Positions 45,535 to 56,122 are shown, numbered from the stretch's first letter. The stretch is DNA of 64,000 bases from Ignavibacteria bacterium (GCA_016844745.1 JAERMQ010000008.1:1-64000); one strand, 5' to 3'. Notes: a model not told the origin generated them from the sequence alone. Numbers and translations are program-made.

Positions 45535-47076
45535 TCATTCCCACTCGATAGTCCCAGGCGGTTTACTCGTAATATCATAGACAACACGATTAATTCCACG
45601 CACTTCATTGATTATCCGATTGCTGATTTTCGCTAATACTTCAGGCGGAAATGCAAACCAATCGGCGGTCATGCCGTCAGTCGAAGTAACAGCCCGCAAA
45701 GCACATACATTTTCATAAGTACGTTCGTCGCCCATAACGCCAACACTCTGCACCGGCAATAGTACCGCAAATGCCTGCCAAATATCGTCGTAAAGCCCGG
45801 CATTGCGAATCTCCTCCAGATAAATTACATCCGCTTTGCGCAATACTACCAACCGCTCCGGTGTGATTTCGCCTATTATGCGAATACCAAGCCCAGGTCC
45901 GGGAAACGGATGCCGCCCAACAAACCACTCCGGCACACCAAGTTCCCGCCCAACTGCACGCACTTCGTCTTTGAATAATTCGCGGAACGGCTCCAATACT
46001 TTCAGGTTCATCTCCTCCGGCAAGCCACCTACATTGTGATGCGATTTGATTGTTGCGGAAGGTCCCTTGACCGATACCGATTCTATTACGTCGGGATACA
46101 ATGTACCTTGCGCAAGCCATTTAGAATCGTTGAACTTTAGCGCTTCTTCCTCGAATAAATCAATAAAAGCCTTGCCGATTATTTTCCGCTTTTGCTCCGG
46201 CTCGATTACTCCACTTAAACGGGATAAAAATAGCTTGGTACCATCAACGATATCTATTGAAATATTATAGGATTGCTTGAATAAATCATAAATCAAACGG
46301 CTTTCACCTTCGCGCATCAAACCGGAATCGATATGTATGCAATGAAGCTGCGTGCCGATAGCTTTTTGCAGCAGGACTGCCAATACGGTTGAATCAACTC
46401 CGCCGCTGAGTGCGCAAATAACTCCTCCGTCTCCAACTGCTTCCTTGATTGTTGCAATCGAGCTTTCGATAAATGATTGTGCATTCCAATTAGCGCTGCA
46501 TTCGCAAATATTTCGAAGGAAATTATTCAGGATTGCGATGCCTTCTTCTGTGTGCTGAACTTCGGGATGGAACTGCACGCCGTAGATTTTCTTTTCCGGA
46601 TTGCTGACAGCACAAACAGGGGAATTGTCCGAATGTGCAATCACTTCAAATCCATCGGGTGGGGAGGTCAATGCATCTCCATGACTCATCCAGGCTCGGC
46701 TGTGAGTTTTTATTTTTGAAAAGAGTGCTGAACCCTCATCGACAATTATTTCAGCCCTGCCGAATTCGCGCCGGGCTGCTCTATCAACGTTACCGCCTAA
46801 TTTATAAGCTATTAACTGCAAGCCGTAGCATATTCCGAGAATTGGGATACCGAGTTCGAAAATGGCGAAATCGGGATGTGGGGCATCATCGGCATAGACG
46901 CTGGAAGGTCCACCGGAGAGGATAATTCCTTTTGGCGCCATTTTTTGTATTTGCGCAAGTGGGATGTTGTATGGATGGATTTCGCAATAAACTTCGCAGG
47001 CGCGAACTTTCCGGGCAATAAGCTGTGTATATTGCGAGCCGAAGTCGAGGATTAGTATTGTTTCGTTTGTGTGCAT
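45535..47076 (-). CDS. guaA: GMP synthase (glutamine-hydrolysing)
   Basis: A 513-residue enzyme converting XMP, ATP and glutamine to GMP. The class I glutaminase has the nucleophile Cys in GICYGLQL and the FHPEV His-Glu. The PP-loop ATPase motif is LSGGVDSTV, and the C-terminal dimerisation domain ends [13 protein letters not shown]. Complete. Both ends are duplicated in the flanking DNA: the 3' end twice (43921, 45007) and the first 70 bases once (47519). The 3' end of guaA is a known integration site of genomic islands. Confidence 0.98.
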   Translation of the reverse strand: MHTNETILILDFGSQYTQLIARKVRACEVYCEIHPYNIPLAQIQKMAPKGIILSGGPSSVYADDAPHPDFAIFELGIPILGICYGLQLIAYKLGGNVDRAARREFGRAEIIVDEGSALFSKIKTHSRAWMSHGDALTSPPDGFEVIAHSDNSPVCAVSNPEKKIYGVQFHPEVQHTEEGIAILNNFLRNICECSANWNAQSFIESSIATIKEAVGDGGVICALSGGVDSTVLAVLLQKAIGTQLHCIHIDSGLMREGESRLIYDLFKQSYNISIDIVDGTKLFLSRLSGVIEPEQKRKIIGKAFIDLFEEEALKFNDSKWLAQGTLYPDVIESVSVKGPSATIKSHHNVGGLPEEMNLKVLEPFRELFKDEVRAVGRELGVPEWFVGRHPFPGPGLGIRIIGEITPERLVVLRKADVIYLEEIRNAGLYDDIWQAFAVLLPVQSVGVMGDERTYENVCALRAVTSTDGMTADWFAFPPEVLAKISNRIINEVRGINRVVYDITSKPPGTIEWE

Positions 47077-47153
47077 AAGAATTTATTTAATTACAAATTA
47101 TTTTTCTAAATCAGTTTTTAAGTATTCAATTATATTTATTTATTTATGCTCTT

Positions 47154-47444
47154 TCAAACATATATACCCTCAGTTTCGATTCTTGATTTCAAGTATGGAT
47201 TCATTTTATCGCGGAGTCGAACGATGTCAATTTCGGTATTGAAAAGTAATTTTAAATCTTCTTTAATTTGGACTATATTAAATGGGTCGGGAGTTTTGGT
47301 TTTAATAAAAATATCGATATCGCTATTTTCAATATTTTTATTATTGGCATAAGAACCGAATAAACCCAAATCAATAATTCCGAATTTTTCCGAATTTTTT
47401 TCCTTGTAATTAGTTAGTGCTTCAATTATTTTATCCTTTTCCAT
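47154..47444 (-). CDS. MNT-type nucleotidyltransferase (antitoxin-like)
   Basis: A 96-residue minimal nucleotidyltransferase with LFGSYANNKNIENSDIDIFI, the GSxA...SDIDI active site that binds metal through the two Asp. GGAGG six bases before the ATG supports the start at 47444. In MntA-HepT systems such enzymes AMPylate a HEPN toxin; no HEPN gene is adjacent, so it may be solitary. It lies between guaA and the extra guaA 5' end. Confidence 0.85.
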   Translation of the reverse strand: MEKDKIIEALTNYKEKNSEKFGIIDLGLFGSYANNKNIENSDIDIFIKTKTPDPFNIVQIKEDLKLLFNTEIDIVRLRDKMNPYLKSRIETEGIYV

Positions 47445-47518
47445 ATAACCTCCGTTAATGATTTACAAAATTAAGAATTATCTTACAATTTTTATAACAA
47501 GAACTACACAAGCACTGT

Positions 47519-47588
47519 CTTTCCGGGCAATAAGCTGTGTATATTGCGAGCCGAAGTCGAGGATTAGTATTGTTTTTTTTGTGTGCAT
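47519..47588 (-). other. Extra guaA 5' end
   Basis: Seventy bases match guaA 47007-47076 with two differences. It encodes [20 protein letters not shown] (gua[11 protein letters not shown]...) and then runs into unrelated sequence. The ATG is two bases after the stop of the DUF262 gene. Confidence 0.9.
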
Positions 47589-47589
47589 G

Positions 47590-49635
47590 TTATTCTTTAA
47601 ATTTAATAAATAAATTGTCATCAGTTTCGCATTTCTCAAGTATTTTTTGAGTTCTCATTACTATAAATTGTGCACTTAAATTAGATTCTATAAAGTATGT
47701 TTGTGATATTTGCAATGGTTTGAATAATTCTTCTTGATGCTGTGTTAATTTTAAGTTATCACTTAAATCAGTTGCAATAAACATATGAGGCTCTCGATCA
47801 AACATAATTTCAGAAACAGTCTTATAAAGCAGTTGCCAACTGGGATTTGGGTATTTGTTATCAAAGAAAACAAAATATTCCATTGATTTATTAGTAACAT
47901 CAGATGGTAATAAGTCTAGAATGTTAATTTCTAATTCAGAATTCTCATCTTCTATTAATTCAATTTCTGGGAAATTCCAAATTTCTATAAATCTATTTTT
48001 TATCCAATCAAATCTATCATTTAAGCTTTGTAAATTCCAATTTTCAAAACTCGAAATTAGTTTGTTTAAATTTAATTTACTGAATTTGTATCCCTTTTCA
48101 GGCAAGTCTCTTTTTTTAAGAAATAAATAGTTGCTTAGCTCCTTATTAAAAACAGATAAAGTAAGATTGGATACTGTATTCGATAGCTTTTTCATTATTT
48201 CAAATTCTTCACCTAATGAATCCTCCCATTCCTTTGATGGATTTTGTGGGAAAATATGTTCAATAGTAAATTCTTGATTACCTTCAATAAAAAACTTTTC
48301 AGAACACCTGTAATTTTCTAACCTCTCAAGAAAATATGTTCTATTTTTTGGGTTTATATAATACATATCTTTTGTATACAAAGATTCAAATACATCATCA
48401 TTTGTTGGAAATTTGCCGCTTGATTTTTTTCTCAGTAGAGAAATTTGAAAAGATTTTAAATAATTATCTATTTCTATACTTGAATATAAATCCATAAAAA
48501 TTTTGTTTAAGGCATTTGTTGGTAAACCGACAATAAATCTTCTCCAAACATAAGACTGGATTGTTTCTAGAACCTTAATAAAAACGGGTTCATTTATTTT
48601 ATCATCTATATAATCCTTATAAACTTGCAATAAAAATGGATATGAAACATTAATTTGAAGTTTATTTATTAATTGGATATTTTCACTAATACTTTTATTT
48701 GATTCCCTTTCTGGATTGATCAATTTACAATATACTTCAGAATAGTTTTTCAAATCCTGAAGGATGTTTTTTAAAAACATTTCATTGTCAAATATAAATG
48801 TTTCTTTAAATGATTCATAAACTTTATCTTTATTTGGTATTTTATTTGTTTTAAAAGTAAGATAATCCCTAATAAAATTACTAACTTTACTATTATTGCT
48901 TGTAATTTCTAAACAATTGTCTTCTATTGGTTTCCAGTAATTATTATAAATTTCGTTTTGCATTTTTTCATTTAATCCCATTAAAATATAATTTCTAATT
49001 AAATCAGCAGGGCTTAAATCTAAACCAGTTGAATTTAAACTTTGAAATATTTTTTGTGGGTCATCTTTGCCTTTTTCAAGACCAACCTCAATAAATGCTA
49101 ATTTTTGAATCCCCTTAATAATAATATCAATAGTTTCCGGGAAAATATTTTCATAGAAATATTTGTAATTTTCAATTATTCTAGAAAATTCAATAAAGTC
49201 ATTAAAATTATGATTGATTATACAAGTTAATGCTTTATCATCTTTTTTTATTGGGCGTAATTTTATTTTTTCTGTTGAGTCTAAATCCTCATTAATCAGA
49301 TACTTCCTTTTTATACTCTCAGATAATTTTTCATTATTTGTTTCTTTTGCTTTTTGATGTAATGAAGCAAATAACAAAGTTAGCGTTGTAAGTCTTTGTT
49401 GTCCATCAATAATTGTTAATTTTGATGGTGAAATAAAAGGACCGGAATGTAAGTAAACAATGCTACCAATAAAATGGGACTCAATTTTATCATTTAATCC
49501 GGATTGAACAATATCAAATAATAATTGTTTACAATGTTCAATCCTCCAATCATAATTTCTTTGATAAACCGGAATTAAAAATTGAGTATCTTGTTGTTGC
49601 ATGAATTTTGCAATTGAATTTTGTTTTGCTTCCAT
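47590..49635 (-). CDS. DUF262/DUF1524 (GmrSD-like) protein
   Basis: A 681-residue protein. The N-terminal DUF262 (ParB/GmrS-like) NTPase-type domain has IPVYQRNYDW (~21-30) and DGQQRLTTLT (~77-86). A DUF1524 HNH nuclease core is at EHIFPQNP (459-466). An extra ~130-residue C-terminal domain is not part of the canonical fusion and I do not recognise it. GmrSD-type enzymes cleave modified phage DNA. The protein is soluble. Its stop lies two bases from the extra guaA 5' end, so before the MNT insertion it probably stood directly next to guaA. Confidence 0.8.
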   Translation of the reverse strand: MEAKQNSIAKFMQQQDTQFLIPVYQRNYDWRIEHCKQLLFDIVQSGLNDKIESHFIGSIVYLHSGPFISPSKLTIIDGQQRLTTLTLLFASLHQKAKETNNEKLSESIKRKYLINEDLDSTEKIKLRPIKKDDKALTCIINHNFNDFIEFSRIIENYKYFYENIFPETIDIIIKGIQKLAFIEVGLEKGKDDPQKIFQSLNSTGLDLSPADLIRNYILMGLNEKMQNEIYNNYWKPIEDNCLEITSNNSKVSNFIRDYLTFKTNKIPNKDKVYESFKETFIFDNEMFLKNILQDLKNYSEVYCKLINPERESNKSISENIQLINKLQINVSYPFLLQVYKDYIDDKINEPVFIKVLETIQSYVWRRFIVGLPTNALNKIFMDLYSSIEIDNYLKSFQISLLRKKSSGKFPTNDDVFESLYTKDMYYINPKNRTYFLERLENYRCSEKFFIEGNQEFTIEHIFPQNPSKEWEDSLGEEFEIMKKLSNTVSNLTLSVFNKELSNYLFLKKRDLPEKGYKFSKLNLNKLISSFENWNLQSLNDRFDWIKNRFIEIWNFPEIELIEDENSELEINILDLLPSDVTNKSMEYFVFFDNKYPNPSWQLLYKTVSEIMFDREPHMFIATDLSDNLKLTQHQEELFKPLQISQTYFIESNLSAQFIVMRTQKILEKCETDDNLFIKFKE

Positions 49636-49847
49636 TAGATTTCAATCAAATTTTAATTAAAAAAAATAAATAATCTGTTAACAAAATTAAGAAAAATTAT
49701 TAATACTTTTATAGATTATAAATAAAAATTTAAAACAACCTCTCTTCATATCCTGCAATTTTTTCATCTTGCTCCTATACTATGCTTCTACATAAAACAT
49801 CAACTTACCTTAAACAATCAAACAAATTCCTCCTCATCCCATCCCAC

Positions 49848-51590
49848 CTACAAATTCAATTTACCCGGCTTCTCATCACCTTCGCCGGTGTACCTGCCGA
49901 AAAGCGCATAATTCTTCGTCTTCGCTAATAATTTACGCGTTCGCTGCACCTCGGCAAAAATGAATTTCCGGTATGGAGCAGAATCATTGAAGTAATAAAT
50001 TACGAAGCTTTCGGGGAACAAGGCTAATGCGTTGAGCTTGTATAAATCCGGTTTATTGGCAGGCAAATCCAAAGGAATATATGTTCTTCCTTTTTGCTCA
50101 CCACTCATCCAGCCTTTCAGATACCAGTCCAATTGATAATTCATGGAGTCGGCTAAATTATTTTGATGATAAACGTAAACGAAAAAGCTTTTTTCACTTT
50201 CCTTCAATTTGGCAGCCATTTCAACCGCACCCAAAGAATATTCATTCGGCGGTACAAATATGAATAAAGTTACCCGGAAAATCAGGATTGCAGGAAGAAT
50301 CTGCAAAAGCCGACCGAATGCAGCTTCAACCCTTCGCTCAATTCTTTCCTTGCGCAGCATCATAATTCCAAGCATAATAATCAATACCGCAAACAAAAGT
50401 AGTATGCCTTGTAACTCGAGTTTCATAACGGCATCGCGCAGACTCGAAGAAAGCGCCCAGAAAACCGAAAGTATAATTGATGTAAAAACTGCAAATCTCA
50501 CTTTTGCAGAACCGATAAAGCGGGTGAGTGATTCTGCAATCCATACGGATAAAATTATTGCAGGCGGTATAAGCAGAACAGTAAAGAATCGCTGTTTGCC
50601 CGGCGCTGCGGATAAAATAATAAAAAGCAGATAGAACCAACTCATTACCGAATATACGATTCTTTTATTATAAGTGGCTGCCATTCTTTCTCGTGCTAAT
50701 TTAAACCGGAAAAGAGCAGCAATGGCAAATACGAGCAGAATCAAAAATAATGGATTGGAAATAACTAATTGGTTTATATAGTAAAGAACGCTATGCTCGT
50801 TTTTTTCAATCAAAAACGGATATTGAAAATAGAAGGCAGAAGTCAAGGAATTGGCATTACCGGATGAATTATAACTTCTCAGTAACATCGCTATAATAAC
50901 AGCAGCAAAAGACGATATGAGTAAAATCAATTTTTGCCTTTTATAACCGCCCTGAGTCAGGAAAGGAATAATAAATAATACAGCTACAAACCAGAAATTA
51001 ATATCCGTAAGTAATAGCAGAAACATCACAAGGGCGATTAGGGCTCCCCATTGATATTGATTGAAAACTTTCTTTTCTTCGAATAATTTAATTACCGTCC
51101 ACAGCGAAAGCAGCATTAATGCGGCAAGAGGTACATATTCCAAAGCCTGACGGGAATATTCATTCCACAGGTAAGTCCCTGCCAAAAGGAATATGGTAGT
51201 GCCGTCGGATTGACGCGTAACTATTCTTTTGGAAATAAGGTAAACCATGATAAGCGATAATGCCGAACAAAGAGCTGAGAAAAGTCTTAAAGCAAATCCC
51301 GATTCTCCCAGAACTGAAATAAACGCCGCTTCCATTTTAATACAAACCTGGGAATTGGCTGTGCTTGATTGTTCTTTGTCGGAAAGTTTTTCGGTTGTTA
51401 TTTCTTTAACGGAATTCGGAACGTCTCCCTTTTCCGAGGTATGCAAACTCGCTCTTGCAAGCATAGCAGAAGCCCCTTCTTCACCCGGCTGAATTTCAAA
51501 ATAGCCCAATCGAATGAAAACCAAAAGTGCGCAAAAGAAGACCGAAGCAATTATTTGATGCTGATTGTTGGAAATCTCATTTAATTTCAT
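49848..51590 (-). CDS. Polytopic glycosyltransferase (GT39/ArnT-like)
   Basis: A 580-residue membrane protein with ~11 hydrophobic segments. The first helix is followed by an acidic loop (FEIQPGEEGASAMLARAS) where GT-C enzymes carry catalytic acids, and a lumenal-like domain lies at the C-terminus after the last helix (~460-580). This is the layout of lipid-linked-sugar transferases such as dolichyl-phosphate mannosyltransferase or ArnT. Donor and acceptor are unknown. It is divergent from the BNR gene at 51709. Confidence 0.65.
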   Translation of the reverse strand: MKLNEISNNQHQIIASVFFCALLVFIRLGYFEIQPGEEGASAMLARASLHTSEKGDVPNSVKEITTEKLSDKEQSSTANSQVCIKMEAAFISVLGESGFALRLFSALCSALSLIMVYLISKRIVTRQSDGTTIFLLAGTYLWNEYSRQALEYVPLAALMLLSLWTVIKLFEEKKVFNQYQWGALIALVMFLLLLTDINFWFVAVLFIIPFLTQGGYKRQKLILLISSFAAVIIAMLLRSYNSSGNANSLTSAFYFQYPFLIEKNEHSVLYYINQLVISNPLFLILLVFAIAALFRFKLARERMAATYNKRIVYSVMSWFYLLFIILSAAPGKQRFFTVLLIPPAIILSVWIAESLTRFIGSAKVRFAVFTSIILSVFWALSSSLRDAVMKLELQGILLLFAVLIIMLGIMMLRKERIERRVEAAFGRLLQILPAILIFRVTLFIFVPPNEYSLGAVEMAAKLKESEKSFFVYVYHQNNLADSMNYQLDWYLKGWMSGEQKGRTYIPLDLPANKPDLYKLNALALFPESFVIYYFNDSAPYRKFIFAEVQRTRKLLAKTKNYALFGRYTGEGDEKPGKLNL

Positions 51591-51708
51591 TATTTTTTTA
51601 ATCTTATTTTAACAAAAAATAAAATAAACTACGCATTCCGGTGTTTATAATACTGAATGCAATTTGCGAAGAAAAAAAGAAATGTCATAATAAATAACGG
51701 ATAGCATA

Positions 51709-54700
51709 ATGAAAACTTTGATTACAATATTACTGTTCCTAACAACAGCCTTACCTGGTTTATCTGAAAACAGGAATATGGAGAACAAAAAGAATCTTCC
51801 GCTGCCCAAGCCATTATTGCGTGAACTCGAATTTATGAAGCCACGCGCATATCCATTCGATGAAGTGCCTGAAGGAGCAAGGCAAAATGCTATCAAACAA
51901 ACCCTACAGATGATGTATGGTAATAAAAGCAAAGGATACATGCTCGCCCAGCAGCCAGAATGGCGGGTTGTCGGACCGTACAATGTGGGTGGACGAGTTA
52001 AATCCATTGTGTATCATCCCACTAAAACGGACGTTATTTATATTGGCGCCGCAGCAGGAGGTATCTGGAAAACAATCGATGGCGGGACAACCTGGAAGCC
52101 GCTTTTCGACTTCGAGAATGCAATTGCATTCGGCAGTTTAGCCATAGATGTTAATAATCCCGATATTATGTATGCCGGCACAGGTGAAGCCGTTCCTGGC
52201 GGGGGAAATATATATCTCGGCTCCGGATTATATAAATCCACAAACGGCGGTGATAATTGGAAAGTTATAGCACTTACGGGAGTGGGAGCTTTTTCGAAAG
52301 TTTTCGTACATCCGAAAAATTCAAATTTGATTTATGCAGGCGGTATAATAAAAAATCAAGGGCTTTACAAATCTACCGATGCAGGTAAAACATTCAGGAA
52401 TATGTATAAAGCCCCAGTTACTGATGTAACAATTAATAATAACGACGAAAATGAATTGTTCATTGGGGTCAACGGTCTGGGGATTTATTATACCAATGAC
52501 GGCGGAGAAACCTGGTCGGACAGGAATAATGGCTTGGCAGAAGGTATGGGGCGCGTTTCGGTGCAATTTGCCCAGTCCAATATTAATGTACTATATTCAT
52601 TAATGGAGGCTTCTTCGAGCGGATTGGTTTATAAAAGCACAAATAAAGGCTCATCCTGGTTCAGGGTTAACGATGGAGGAGCTTCATTTTTCAATAATCA
52701 ATCTTTCTATGATAACTATATCATGGTTTCACCGACTAACGATAGAATTGCTTTCGCTGGCGGTATCGATTTATGGAGAAGCACTGATGGCGGTAATCTA
52801 TGGGTTAATACAACAATGGGGTATTCCGGTGGAAGCGTTCATGTGGACCAACATTGCGGAGCATTTAATCCCCAGAATCCAAGCCAGGTATTCATCGGTA
52901 ATGACGGCGGAGTATATAAAAGCAACAACTTTGGTTTTGATTATACTGATATGAATAATAATTTACCTATTACGCAATTTTACGGAATAGCAATTAATCA
53001 ATCCAAGCAGAATGTAAACTTTGGCGGTACGCAGGATAACGGAACATTAGGTATCCTGGATGGTCAAAGTGATTGGAATTCTGTTGCAGGTGGTGACGGT
53101 TTTCAGGTAGTAGTTAATGCTTCCGACCCCAATATTATCATAGGTGAAGTTTATTACGGTGGTTTATGGCGGAGAAATTTCAGGACAGGAACTCTTGAAA
53201 ATATTAGGAACGGATTGCCGGACGGTACTCCCGGAGCTGCCGGAGGCGACCCGGGCGCATGGGATGCCCCTATTGCAGCAGACCCTTTAAATTCTGATGT
53301 CGTTTATCATGGCAGAACCCGTTTATATGCATCATATAATTTCGGCGGGCGGTGGGATTCTATTGTAGGAACCGGGTTAGGTACAGTTTATACTGCTATT
53401 GAAGTCTCGGCAAGCAATGATGAAATTATTTATGCAGGCAATGCCGCAGGTCAGCTTATTGTTACTTTAGATGCCGGCACTCAATGGGATATGGTTTCCA
53501 AAAACGGACTCCCGAACCGTTCCGTGAGCGATATTGCCGCATCGAGAACAAATGATGGTATAGCTTATGTTACTTTCTCCGGTTATAATACTTCGCATAT
53601 ATTCAAAACCACAAATAACGGTAAAAACTGGACGGATATCAGCAGGGGTTTGCCGGATGTGCCATGCAATTCAATATTAATTCATCCTAATAATGAGAAA
53701 GCATTGTTTGTTGGTACCGATGTTGGTGTTTTTGCAACATTCGACGATGGATTGAATTGGTTCCCTTATGGCAGGGGATTACCGCGCAGTCCCGTAACTG
53801 ATTTGGCTTTCCATACCAACAGGGTTGTCCTGCCCAATCTTGTACTGCGTGCAGGAACTCACGGAAGGTCTGTCTGGGAAGTCGATGTACCTGAAGAATC
53901 TATTTCTTCAACCGAAATTACTTCTCCCCGTGGAGGTGAGGTTTTTGTGAGCGGTACAAATCAAACATTCGTCTGGTATGGATTCACACCACCCGTAACA
54001 GTTGAAATTTCATACAACGATGGTGAAAGCTGGGAAACAATAGCCGGTGGAGATATCGGAAATTCAATGCTGTATTTCCTCCGGGATAAGGAAACCATTC
54101 ATGGCAGAATCAGGGTTACTTCGCAATCTGACCCTTCACAGGTAAAGATATCCAATTCATTTTCAGTTTCATTCAGGAAGAGTGGTTCGCTGCTTAAGAC
54201 CGCATCACTGAAGCATGTGGCTTATGGCATAGCTTATGATGGCAAAGGCGGGCTTTGGACTACAAACTTTTATGACAACCAGGCTTATAAATTGAATCCG
54301 GAAACTTTTGCAATAGAAGGACAGTTCAAGCTACCCGGCGATAGTTTATTTACCGACCTTACGATTGACCGTGTAAAAAATGTGTTCTATGTACACAAAC
54401 TTTATAATACTTTCGGTGGAACAGGCGGACTTATTTTTAAATTGGATATGAACGGTAAGGTTCTGCGGCAATTCCCATCACCGGCAAAAATGTATCCTAT
54501 CGGTTTGGAATTGGTTGATGGCAACCTAATCGTCGGCGATAGAGATGGTGAGCAAAAGTTATATACGATGAATCCCGAAACCGGCTCAATAATAAAAGAA
54601 GTACGTAATCCTTTTCCACGTGCAAGCGGTCCACGCGGGCTATGTTATGACGGGAAGCAATATATTTATCAGGTATCGACAGCATTTCCGAATAATGCTT

Positions 54701-55206
54701 TGAGCGCGGCGTATGTAATGAAAATCGATAAATCCAATATGGGCGTTGCGTTGGATAGCATCCCGCTCGAAAACGAAACGGGATTAATCAATGCTCGTGG
54801 TGTGGATATTGACCCGAGGGATGATAATTTCTGGATTTCCGAATTTGGCGGCGGCTCTTCCGGCGGAATATATAAAATTGCAGGTTTCGATGTAAAGCTC
54901 GATGTTGAAGACCAGTCTTTATTCACATCAGCCGAATCGGAAATATCGCTCAATGTTTTCCCGAATCCTGTCAGGGAATTCGCAACCGTATCCTTTATGA
55001 TGAAAAATAACGGCGGCAACCTGCGTGCGGATATGTTCGACATGCTCGGTAAGAATTGCGGAATGTTGTACGACAGGAATTCATTGGCTGGCGAAGGAAA
55101 TGTATTTCAATTCAGTGCAAGTGATTTTGAATCGGGAGTATATTACATCGTTATTAGCATGGATGGCAAGCCTGTCGGCAGGCAAAAAGTAGTTATTTTG
55201 AAGTAA
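51709..55206 (+). CDS. Large secreted BNR/sortilin-like protein with sorting domain
   Basis: A 1165-residue exported protein (signal ~1-19). Residues ~85-750 hold BNR/Asp-box repeats, e.g. IDGGTTWK, TNGGDNWK, TDAGKTFR, NDGGETWS, TNKGSSWF, TDGGNLWV, TNNGKNWT and FDDGLNWF, forming two or more propellers like VPS10/xyloglucanase-type proteins. An Ig-like part (~760-830), a further NHL/SMP-30-like propeller (~840-1070) and a Por C-terminal domain (SLNVFPNPVREFATV to VVILK) follow. Likely a surface or secreted factor. A hairpin follows the stop. The region 51591-51708 holds the divergent promoters. Confidence 0.85.
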   Translation: MKTLITILLFLTTALPGLSENRNMENKKNLPLPKPLLRELEFMKPRAYPFDEVPEGARQNAIKQTLQMMYGNKSKGYMLAQQPEWRVVGPYNVGGRVKSIVYHPTKTDVIYIGAAAGGIWKTIDGGTTWKPLFDFENAIAFGSLAIDVNNPDIMYAGTGEAVPGGGNIYLGSGLYKSTNGGDNWKVIALTGVGAFSKVFVHPKNSNLIYAGGIIKNQGLYKSTDAGKTFRNMYKAPVTDVTINNNDENELFIGVNGLGIYYTNDGGETWSDRNNGLAEGMGRVSVQFAQSNINVLYSLMEASSSGLVYKSTNKGSSWFRVNDGGASFFNNQSFYDNYIMVSPTNDRIAFAGGIDLWRSTDGGNLWVNTTMGYSGGSVHVDQHCGAFNPQNPSQVFIGNDGGVYKSNNFGFDYTDMNNNLPITQFYGIAINQSKQNVNFGGTQDNGTLGILDGQSDWNSVAGGDGFQVVVNASDPNIIIGEVYYGGLWRRNFRTGTLENIRNGLPDGTPGAAGGDPGAWDAPIAADPLNSDVVYHGRTRLYASYNFGGRWDSIVGTGLGTVYTAIEVSASNDEIIYAGNAAGQLIVTLDAGTQWDMVSKNGLPNRSVSDIAASRTNDGIAYVTFSGYNTSHIFKTTNNGKNWTDISRGLPDVPCNSILIHPNNEKALFVGTDVGVFATFDDGLNWFPYGRGLPRSPVTDLAFHTNRVVLPNLVLRAGTHGRSVWEVDVPEESISSTEITSPRGGEVFVSGTNQTFVWYGFTPPVTVEISYNDGESWETIAGGDIGNSMLYFLRDKETIHGRIRVTSQSDPSQVKISNSFSVSFRKSGSLLKTASLKHVAYGIAYDGKGGLWTTNFYDNQAYKLNPETFAIEGQFKLPGDSLFTDLTIDRVKNVFYVHKLYNTFGGTGGLIFKLDMNGKVLRQFPSPAKMYPIGLELVDGNLIVGDRDGEQKLYTMNPETGSIIKEVRNPFPRASGPRGLCYDGKQYIYQVSTAFPNNALSAAYVMKIDKSNMGVALDSIPLENETGLINARGVDIDPRDDNFWISEFGGGSSGGIYKIAGFDVKLDVEDQSLFTSAESEISLNVFPNPVREFATVSFMMKNNGGNLRADMFDMLGKNCGMLYDRNSLAGEGNVFQFSASDFESGVYYIVISMDGKPVGRQKVVILK

Positions 55207-55230
55207 AAGAATTTTTCTCAAATCGTTTTC

Positions 55231-55261
55231 CTCAGGTCAGGAGTTCCTCCTGACCTGAGGA
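55231..55261. repeat. Palindrome after the large BNR gene
   Basis: CTCAGGTCAGGAG and CTCCTGACCTGAG form a perfect 13-bp stem around TTC, 25 bases after the stop; related to the AGTCAGAAGG family. It may serve as a terminator. Confidence 0.8.
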
Positions 55262-55333
55262 GATTTCTTTCCTTATTTATTTTTTCAATAAAATTATGTT
55301 ATAATAGAATATGAATTTATAAAATTTTGAAAA

Positions 55334-56122
55334 ATGAGAAAAAAAATGAATAGATTAGTTAATGGACAAATAAACTGGTACCTATTCAACATTTATGGAT
55401 TAGAAATTGATGATCAAGAAAATTGGAGGGATTTCATATTTGATAATGTAACAATTGTCAATTCTAAACAATTTATTGATTATCTTGATGAAATAAATTA
55501 TGATGAAAATGCAGTGTTCAGAGATATTCTCAAAGGAATACCATCTAATCATACATTCTTGATAGTTCAAACGTTTGGAAAATTAACAAAGGTAAATGAA
55601 AATGGAAATAATAAACAAGCAGAAAAAAGAGCCTTGGAAGTAGCAGGGTTTATTTATTTTGTTTTTTTATTCCTATCAGATTTTCGAAAAGGAATTAGTT
55701 TAGATAGTCAATTATATAATTCCTCTGGTAGTGAAATCCATATATTTACAAGTTACAAGCTAACTTCTATGATTCAGAAGCATACTTCAAATGAATATCA
55801 TATAACTCTACCAACTGAAAATTTCAAATATTCAGGAGATAATCTTGAAAAAATTTTTAATAAAAAGCAATTCTTCAATCTTTATGAGATTGTTAAATCG
55901 AGAAATAATAATACTATTTTAGAGAGTGTTTCGACTTTTTATTTAACTTCAAATATACCCTCACCAACCAGTCAATTATTAGGTGCTATTACATCAATAG
56001 AAATTTTATTAAAAGATGATTGGGGAGCATCTCACTTCCTTGAGCGACACTCCACCCTTAGTTGCCATAGCAATATTGAAGTCACCGGTTCTGAAAATTT
56101 CAAAAGGATATTCACAGAATAA
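55334..56122 (+). CDS. Truncated hypothetical protein
   Basis: A 262-residue protein I do not recognise. Residues 1-~232 form the native part; there is a hydrophobic helix-like segment (VAGFIYFVFLFLS) and SQLLGAITSIEILLKDDWGA near 225, which has the character of a HEPN-like helix. From about residue 233 the frame runs into the antisense strand of the truncated BaiN-like gene (from ~56030), so the natural C-terminus is missing. Probably inactive or modified. Possible abortive-infection-type protein, but no motif proves it. Confidence 0.5.
   Translation: MRKKMNRLVNGQINWYLFNIYGLEIDDQENWRDFIFDNVTIVNSKQFIDYLDEINYDENAVFRDILKGIPSNHTFLIVQTFGKLTKVNENGNNKQAEKRALEVAGFIYFVFLFLSDFRKGISLDSQLYNSSGSEIHIFTSYKLTSMIQKHTSNEYHITLPTENFKYSGDNLEKIFNKKQFFNLYEIVKSRNNNTILESVSTFYLTSNIPSPTSQLLGAITSIEILLKDDWGASHFLERHSTLSCHSNIEVTGSENFKRIFTE

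Noticed and set aside
46635-46925. Open frames antisense to guaA
   Set aside because: They are shadows of the well-conserved guaA coding frame.
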